Assembly: GCA_947627795.1 (NCBI GenBank)
Contig: CANQXJ010000007.1
Span: forward strand, 1 to 64,000
Direction: 5' to 3'
DNA length: 64,000 bases
From: an uncultured Clostridia bacterium
Lineage (GTDB): Bacteria; Bacillota; Clostridia; UBA1381
Part shown: in pieces, positions 61,501 to 64,000 of the stretch
Layout: each line of letters starts with the position of its first letter
Numbering within the stretch: the stretch's first letter is position 1
Program-made: the position numbers and the translations under genes
Notes under the pieces: model-generated
Seen by the model: the letters and a program-made list of their open reading frames with translations, nothing else
Database searches by the model: none
What the model was told of the DNA's origin: nothing

Positions 61501-61618
61501 CGGTGTTGACCACCGGAGCCGGTTCTTCCTCGGAAGCGCGAGCCATAGGCATTGTGATCGGAAATGATGTCAGAACCATACTCAGCGAGAGCATAGCTGA
61601 CAAAAATCTCTTTTTCAT
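49520..61618 (-). CDS. Giant (4032 aa) secreted SLH-anchored repeat protein
   Basis: Signal peptide; N-terminal beta-helix-like region; large tandem modules; InlB/flg_new-type GYxFxGW repeats; Thr/Pro linker; C-terminal three SLH domains. Uninterrupted ORF. Confidence 0.93.
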   Translation of the reverse strand: MKKRFLSAMLSLSMVLTSFPITMPMARASEEEPAPVVNTVDEPQRADVSEIAGVSSDNAGGGIYVTGYDSVEEMEAAIANADDGIMLMDSSIEVGGSSEGPAHTTLQDAITAALSRPENSVLLTISGGGVLPDTEDIVINTEKTIKIVVSGGNPTLNVGIKVEKGTLIINNMIIAPSKSKDDAGRPITVSGDANVTLSDCTVTAQGKNSAVYVDGTANGATVTVSNSSTISSTGWDAFYVATGANGVTIDVDDSEIKGWDILNSHGTAVTATFDNSTLTAENPYSGTTDSFAAFVFAQEADGNQVTVTDGSLTCKGNDDPTNGNERVASFYSTKKNTLNLNCPVTVSGNVDDNWFTYDQEEGSPTPVGGQQAGVTFGDEVTVDGYIVIDKDGKTAVNVANKLADAVKLAEENGYTSIKAGGTGVAIPESEVQVKKPMVIDPNGSSLAESNIKVEANTDVAKAKGDDDKIYVVPNAMPIKASDKTYLPEVTLKPVKDDPYAVDVEITAKNVEPTVDGDGYNTYRVGVGFVQPADTKTVKYGLGDIGEEITADQETASDVLIFNSGQGSGYGWWPDITSFVGKSGTNDFGAVKIEWGLDNDETRTYTYNVKIASASLKTTDLKIYDYGYAASGAKDAAAKVFEETAKYPTLNGKVPDGFSKYVGKRDVGTDVFNEEVSYSLSWGNTGGANTMWVTFDQPIPDGVNLTLKYCHPSDKNTTQEITLKGDGTAYTFYWVVGKFNGAYEITSVTADPKAFKDWSAPTDPESPEQKYKIDEANYTVTDIDGGVIYSGAEYSEAVTALNTRPDAENLVVGNAATAPIYSGSEINRPIIIKNNAKDVIVADQLSNNGIGKGLKVVEGDTDSNMIYVVPNVTALDGVTVQKAPDVTIEPKAEGDVVTTAREVKVTLSNGQFSAKPGGSGTATWWAGLGFTAPEGAGAMELQCTPWTGQGWNPNAGSISGGVYRLWFDASQYADGTEYDIWIKWKSGNKELYVTKYAITVDNATIDKFTPYVKKFDYDVDGEQAQKDAIADVADLAAGNTNLDPNGANKDEWAIAAESVTDGADGTSDIAATANGWTENNIMWVTFQDPIPSGMDPVLTIESGTKTIKVKLKGTGHTYTYYWKATDVSNGVFQIKTIKDGTKFADNWSKTGSEDDTAVDDGVMVYKGAELIGTFDTLEAAVTKVNTTPGADKIIVTKTESDVLGTGNTINRPVAIEVPTGKTTDVKTAVTAGDGFKLFTAADSKVTEVKDNEAYGENIYIIPNVIQLDGKASAYDTADAYIDVAPRVTDGKVSVTQVDVVVAGADIKPNLGGAPSTDWWLGVGFLNPSDANKVSFDRVGLTEADKNDDGKYKKNGTDGTFDNFTGGTGFSAWIPAKSLETGYTYKLKWWNDTSETKTIGEYEYMIKTVKANLGDFVPTVGEFEFKMNAKGDAEDIAEKYLTDTLGVSAKIEGKDDWSAAADVSTSKIDIAAKPATGWSDKNIMWVTFKQPIPDDIIVKMTIRTLNGSATINMEGNGKTYTYYWVLNEGFYSNKYTITNIEAHNDSVQHLGKWEKKADDGQDVTAIDGFVLEEIGGDVIEMYPTLKEAVEASEGMDPTAARKIVVADGEKTFTGDDAKATVNEPLVIETNGNDSIDVTAGTGMTVDNTTKADTIYVLPATVGLANDNNEKPSTTVAPHTQDTVSPYEVDVTVTGVTIGSSLGSSPQAGWWTGVGLVAPTGATKLDYNVTFGTKSINGKGVDVEAMQTGGSGLELWLQADTLDDPTDAVVTWYKSTEVIGTYTYHIKKDENLELSPYVPYIRAFGYGEKADDAKKNVTADLERLGIEYTPNTDDWADQTMYVILDKPIPVGVTLEMKIKDPKGNVFTQELVGSNEGGDNKGKYQVYAWSFKNPNQMELPREIGKYEITDITGKTPNESRVDWKNGVGVSEDKDVNVIVPGELTVGFEETADAAKAAVAEKAPHKDGDIAVEITDFSTNNMYAIFENRLSGMPTEEVTLTVTNPDEETCYEEKVALSDVGVIYFDFAGANDGTYTGGHSGKAIKEGTYKFVLQDSDGRTLSSADLTIDKYTWQANTDSATKGQFADSKTTDEHYAECDNEGKAFDAMTNKPAADPKAPGTVYRFKDWSAFEADADSEHVYVAKANWEDYTGGITLDSVGFKAHGDDADAAIAELLDDSDFSGDSADLTVYAGLTGKYTEPEDAETSYKTLTLKVFGKGEDNTGTPIYTESYKAGTVIYFHFQHPDQVGAGEPTTGENPDSCASANAEAGTYKAYLYGKDADGNDVVVGDPIELNIYEVEYNTVDGQFNDVGNADQFYGKYDVSSNKTYTTYIMDTDYNKIDTKPSVSPVKDENSYFLGWKDTTVAENLATGKKVTYTAEYKNYADLKVKNIGFKADADDANAVITGWHNLADDPKNVEDCIDNTMFVQLSDKFVSANDAKLTMAVYSSDADATSNTHPIYQETIEEEGDAATILYFRFPGEGESVGAAGKPNNGDSCASEALKAGKYIVKLYKGGDLTSPITDSDKSIFISKVTFDMNDGKLVEVDGNTTDLTKKDVYLSSIGYGTDDQDYAPITTKGDTINFNTWKGYKKGYALQGWIGIPRQKDEETARVYAAPTGEATEQTFEAIWHLSKVEIVGMGFKADKDAAQKQFNDWLGLANLSPVTDGGSNMIYMVYKLQDQLTDNDTGLQKYKKELSKDGKMITEVFGGSEVKKGGSIYASFDSPTQLTAEVRENPQGLYTFKVYPTDDKDSYAESRLAIYKVVYDAGDGTFGDVNKFDAGYIMEQDIANIDAEENAPKLSKPTSDPTQSGYIFEGWASPVANNNDYTLTYKAKWTSNSAAFVGAGFKADAQAAVNEINKLYKTVYGEEPAVDQYSTTNISPNTMYAGFKLATAATNKTNYTVMVEGPDGVKDYTEINDKNVGGMVFASFDNSGHFAAGSAFDKDKAAGKYTFKLYEGTGKENKVDGLKQLSETSIDIYKVVYDANEGEFEGNAASVSAYAAKDDISSITAPTPTRTGYAFVGWGEPVDDGYVRTYKAKWSATTTSGIKAGFKADAEEANLAISGAIGIPVSDCDDNTMYVTFDRFKATADTPITVTVKKGETQVYEQTVDNQDVSAVYFSFEEGAGSKAETTLAEGEYTVTVTGKDGKIGETKVTIYKVTYNYNGGSDLNIANAYVDEADLDSVTATTDVPTRNGYEFVEWEDTTDKTTFTRTFKAAWEEQTIGRLAFDFLADAEDANDLISDYAGKEVTDCGDNTMYAIVENRFYAEAGKKMTVKFTYQGGEAEAEVPVFEQTIEDGDARVVYFRFVDEPDGNAGKPYNGDSIAAIPLRRGIYTATVTVDGEEPITKSLRIYEALYNANGGQFGDNSTRKSVGFAASLLEAMMSLDREITPDELGGLTRSGYTFTGWKFASDTEEAAYVAQLMAQWTPTSLGDEANIKAAGFRSTADGAKAAIKDASKAEGFDGINAADCVDDTMYLVLNERFEATPDNPLVVTVNKGLEEVYKETLTSGVQAVYFHFNRDAAGSGDNSTGDSVASKILGSGAYTLTVTTSDGKSSTATANVYKVTFADEDGTALNGIDPVFVGEGEQAVYPTTAPTKDGYTFEGWTPAEYTGNGNNTDVTVKASWKSNTTPIPTDAPTAKPTNEPTPTAKPTDNPTPTTKPTDNPTPTTKPTDNPTTAPTTPTEEPTTAPTVTPTTAPTEAPTAAPTRSPSLPGSGGGGFSGGGGGTTKYNVDTPKSDDVKNGSVSVSPKSAAKGSKVTITVKPDDGYTTGDVKVKDSNGNEVQLQDNGDGTFTFTMPASKVTVEATFAEAGAATAAPDATAAPDATTAPSATTAPGPMAVPPGTEHDCPSEKFVDVDQSLWYHESIDYALINSLMVGTDDTTFEPNSTTTRAMIVSVLYRLEGAPAAAKAGFKDVAEGAWYADAVAWGEANHVVSGYSAEEFGPNDAITREQMASILYRYAQYKNIDVSAQADLSGYFDAASVSDWARTQVSWANAEGLITGMSDTELAPVDTATRAQVAAILMRFCENIAK
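50106..50190 (-). repeat. About 18-bp tandem repeats encoding Ala/Thr/Pro (ATTAPD/ATAAPD)
   Basis: ggagctgttgtagcg(c/t)c and ggagctgccgtagcgtcc units. Confidence 0.8.
50594..50716 (-). repeat. 30-bp tandem repeats encoding TPTTKPTDNP linker
   Basis: ggattatccgtcggttttgttgtcggtgtc repeated about four times with decay. Confidence 0.88.
50740..55840 (-). repeat. Eight tandem protein modules of about 200 aa (B-type) inside the giant gene
   Basis: Each contains GFKADAxDA...DCxDNTMYV...VYFxF...G.YTxTV..YKVTYxxxxGxF...GYxFxGW. Confidence 0.75.
55840..60230 (-). repeat. Four tandem modules of about 360 aa (A-type) inside the giant gene
   Basis: Recurring IYVVPN...WWxGVGFxxP...xNxMWVTFxxPIP...YTYYW...I.NxTPxAxxIVV. 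Confidence 0.7.
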
Positions 61619-61798
61619 ACTTTTTACTTCTCCTTTCAGATTAGTTCATTAAAATTTCTTGGGGAAGCTATCCCCTTAGGTGAAAAGGCATAAAGCTGAC
61701 CTCTTCCCCATGAATTTTTGAACGACCCCGCGTATGGTTCGCGTCCGCGCCCGACCGTAAAGACGCAAACGCGCATCAGCGCGAATACATTCATACGC
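61619..61798 (-). promoter_or_regulatory. Structured 5' leader (about 180 nt) of the giant SLH gene
   Basis: Hairpins CGCGC-TGAT-GCGCG and GGGGAAG...CTTCCCC with inner AGGT...ACCT between promoter and SD. Confidence 0.45.
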
Positions 61799-61804
61799 TT
61801 TTAT

Positions 61805-61833
61805 TGTACCACCATTCACAATAAAATGCAAGG
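61805..61833 (-). promoter_or_regulatory. Promoter TTGCAT-N17-TACAAT for the giant SLH gene
   Basis: -35 at 61828-61833, -10 at 61805-61810 on minus strand. Confidence 0.65.
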
Positions 61834-62044
61834 TTTTTTCATAAAATAATTTTCCCGAAAATATAACAATTTTTTGAATCAAAACCGTCACCATAAAACC
61901 CGCCGTGACGCAAGTGATTTCACGGCGGATACGGAAGCATTGCGGGATACGCTCTGTCATAGCGCCCCTGCAAGGTATGATTTTATAAAATGCGGATGTA
62001 TATGGCGGCGCCCTCGACGTCCCGCGCTGATACGTGTATATTAT

Positions 62045-62084
62045 AATAGGAAAAAACACGGGACAAAATGACTTGTCCCGTGTT
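62045..62084 (-). terminator. Terminator after stalk-domain gene
   Basis: Minus strand AACACGGGACAA-gtcatt-TTGTCCCGTGTTTTTTCC. Confidence 0.9.
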
Positions 62085-62094
62085 GAATCGGCTT

Positions 62095-63237
62095 TTAATA
62101 TTCGAATGCTGTCGAGCTCATCATCGCGTCAAAATATCTGTACTGCTCATCGCGCCATCTGCCGCGGTCAGTCGTCATGGCGAAGCGGTAAATTGTGCTC
62201 TCGCATTGAGCAACAACCGTCTTGTGCAGCGTTTTAACTCCGTTCTTCTCGCTTGTGTACGTAATTTGGTACGCGCGAACGCCGCCGATACGGCCGGTGT
62301 CGGGCAGGTCGGTTTCATTCGGTCCGGAGATTATGTCAACGGAATCGCCATAGTCGGCGGTTTCGTACTTTTCAATCCACTCAAGCCCGTTTTCGCAGCC
62401 GCGGCCGTCGGCGGTTTCGAAAATGATGCAGTCGCCCTCGCTCTCCAAACGGAGATAATCGGAATAGAGCGCCTCAACGTTCCAGTCCTTGGTGTAGTAC
62501 GTGAAATTAACAGCGCCGCCGTCGAAAAGAGTGTCGCCGGAGGAGTTCTCTTCGGCGAGCTTCTGCTCCCAGTCGGCAATAGCATCGTTTATACGGACTG
62601 TAAAATCCTGCAAACGCACCTTCTGCTCGTCGGTCATAGCGTATCCTGCCGCGCGGAGCACGTCAAGCGCGTCGCGCGCGCCGTAGTAGTCGCCGCTGTT
62701 ATAGCGCGTCGCGGCGGTATTTAATAGGTTCTGCGCCTTAGCTTCCTCGCTTAGCATTTCGCCCTGTTCCTCGTTGAGATATTCGGCGTAGGCGCGCTCG
62801 CTGTCGATAAACACAAGTCTCTTGCTGCCCTCCCAGCGCACGAATTTGTTCATCGCCTCCGATATGAATCGAATCGGGACGTACGTTCTGTCCGACATGA
62901 TAATCGGGGGAGCGTTGAGACGGTACTCGCTGACAGCGTCATTTTCGTGCATATACGCATAATAGCCGCCTATATACATATCGCACTGCCGACCGTCGCC
63001 GAAGTTAATTGTAACACACTGCTCCTCTTCGTCCCAGTATGTTTGAAGTCCGAGATTGTCGTTGACCGCCCTGATTGGGACAAGCGTTGTGCCGTTGATG
63101 ATCACGCCGTTCGAGTTGTCGCCGAGCCATGTGTTATTGACGCATAAATACGCCGTTTCAGCCGCGCTTGCGGCGGTGACGGCAGCCGAAATTGCCGCCG
63201 CGCCCAAAAAAGCGGCTATGTATTTCGTAAATTTCAT
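62095..63237 (-). CDS. Secreted copper-amine-oxidase-like stalk-domain protein
   Basis: Signal peptide; LVPIRAVNDNLGLQTYWDEEEQCVTINF; YVPIRFISEAMNKFVRWEGSKRLVFI. Confidence 0.83.
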   Translation of the reverse strand: MKFTKYIAAFLGAAAISAAVTAASAAETAYLCVNNTWLGDNSNGVIINGTTLVPIRAVNDNLGLQTYWDEEEQCVTINFGDGRQCDMYIGGYYAYMHENDAVSEYRLNAPPIIMSDRTYVPIRFISEAMNKFVRWEGSKRLVFIDSERAYAEYLNEEQGEMLSEEAKAQNLLNTAATRYNSGDYYGARDALDVLRAAGYAMTDEQKVRLQDFTVRINDAIADWEQKLAEENSSGDTLFDGGAVNFTYYTKDWNVEALYSDYLRLESEGDCIIFETADGRGCENGLEWIEKYETADYGDSVDIISGPNETDLPDTGRIGGVRAYQITYTSEKNGVKTLHKTVVAQCESTIYRFAMTTDRGRWRDEQYRYFDAMMSSTAFEY

Positions 63238-63305
63238 ATTAATCCCTCCCCAAAAAAGAATTTTTTTACAATTTAATTTTACTATATTTCAAGGAACTTG
63301 TCAAT

Positions 63306-63336
63306 ACAAAAAAACCGCGGCGAAAACCGCCGCGGC
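63306..63336 (-). terminator. Terminator after SDR gene
   Basis: Minus strand CCGCGGCG-gtttt-CGCCGCGGTTTTTTTG. Confidence 0.9.
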
Positions 63337-63352
63337 TGTGGTTTGTGTTCGA

Positions 63353-64000
63353 TTACGGCTGCTTGCCGATGTAAGCGAGGATACCGCCGTCTACGTATAA
63401 AATATGACCGTTTACGGCATTCGAAGCGTCGGAAGCAAGGAATACTGCGGGGCCGGTGAGCTCCTTAGCGTCGAGCCATCTGCCCGCCGGAGTTCTTCCG
63501 CAGATGAACTGGTCGAACGGGTGTCTCGAGCCGTCCGGCTGCTTCTCACGAAGCGGCGCGGTCTGCGGAGTTGCTATGTAACCCGGGCCTATGCCGTTGC
63601 ACTGGATGTTGTAAGCGCCGTACTCAGCGCAGATGTTTCTCGTGAGCATCTTCAAGCCGCCCTTTGCAGCCGCGTACGCGGAAACAGTTTCTCGTCCGAG
63701 CTCTGACATCATCGAGCAGATGTTTATAATCTTGCCGTGTCCCTTCTTAATCATCGACGGAATAACCGCCTTCGCAACGATAAACGGAGCGTTCAGGTCA
63801 ACGTCGATAACCTGTCTGAACTCAGCCGCGGTCATGTCGCACATAGGAATTCTCTTGATAATACCGGCGTTGTTAACGAGAATATCAACCACGCCCACCT
63901 CGGATTCAATTTTCGCTACCATGTCCTGTACCATTTCCTCGTTGGTAACGTCGCAAACATAACCCTTCGCGTCAATTCCGTCAGCCTCGTAGGAAGCGAG
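63353..64000 (-). CDS. SDR-family oxidoreductase, gluconate 5-dehydrogenase / KduD-like (5' end beyond window)
   Basis: VDILVNNAGIIKRIPMCDMTAAEFRQVIDVDLNAPFIV; SAYAAAKGGLKMLTRN; NAVNGHILYVDGG. Confidence 0.88.
   Translation of the reverse strand, partial: LASYEADGIDAKGYVCDVTNEEMVQDMVAKIESEVGVVDILVNNAGIIKRIPMCDMTAAEFRQVIDVDLNAPFIVAKAVIPSMIKKGHGKIINICSMMSELGRETVSAYAAAKGGLKMLTRNICAEYGAYNIQCNGIGPGYIATPQTAPLREKQPDGSRHPFDQFICGRTPAGRWLDAKELTGPAVFLASDASNAVNGHILYVDGGILAYIGKQP

Noticed and set aside
61676-62059. 127-aa minus-strand ORF upstream of the giant gene
   Set aside because: Covers the promoter and structured leader of the giant gene and intergenic hairpins; no SD or recognised domain.
1-64000. 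tRNA or rRNA genes
   Set aside because: No cloverleaf-like clusters, CCA-like ends or rRNA signatures noticed; a tRNAscan run would be needed for certainty.

Overview
The window looks like a Clostridia-type Firmicutes chromosome: dense short operons, AGGAGG ribosome binding sites, S-layer-homology (SLH) surface proteins and polysaccharide enzymes. Housekeeping genes include rpiB, tsaB, tsaE, fhs, coaD, rsmD, metA, pheA, cls, tepA/ylzJ and an M18 aminopeptidase. Carbohydrate enzymes include SLH-GH3, GH35, a PL11-like rhamnogalacturonan lyase, SLH-GH26-like, GH2 and two polysaccharide deacetylases. A compact minus-strand prophage-like structural cassette lies at about 26.46-38.57 kb and runs terminase, portal, scaffold, capsid, connectors, tail tube, tail chaperones, short tape measure, Dit/Tal, holin, amidase. 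It has a divergent XRE-S24 repressor but no visible integrase or replication genes. A 4032-aa SLH-anchored repeat protein occupies 49.5-61.6 kb. Items I consider most worth follow-up: (1) a translational GTPase of the ribosomal-protection type fused to a YacP/Rae1-like NYN nuclease; (2) the prophage cassette behind a perfect-consensus sigma-A promoter with a LexA-box-like sequence in its spacer, and containing a textbook A AAA AAC -1 frameshift site; (3) an unlisted microprotein locus at 8.35-8.73 kb with perfect promoter, SD and terminator; (4) the giant protein, which appears built on about 12 copies of one uncharacterised module; (5) a 276-bp MITE-like element with perfect 17-bp terminal inverted repeats between terS and terL; (6) an unlisted 52-aa ribbon-helix-helix gene with 13-bp iterons upstream. 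All calls come from reading the sequence and translations; no database search was run.
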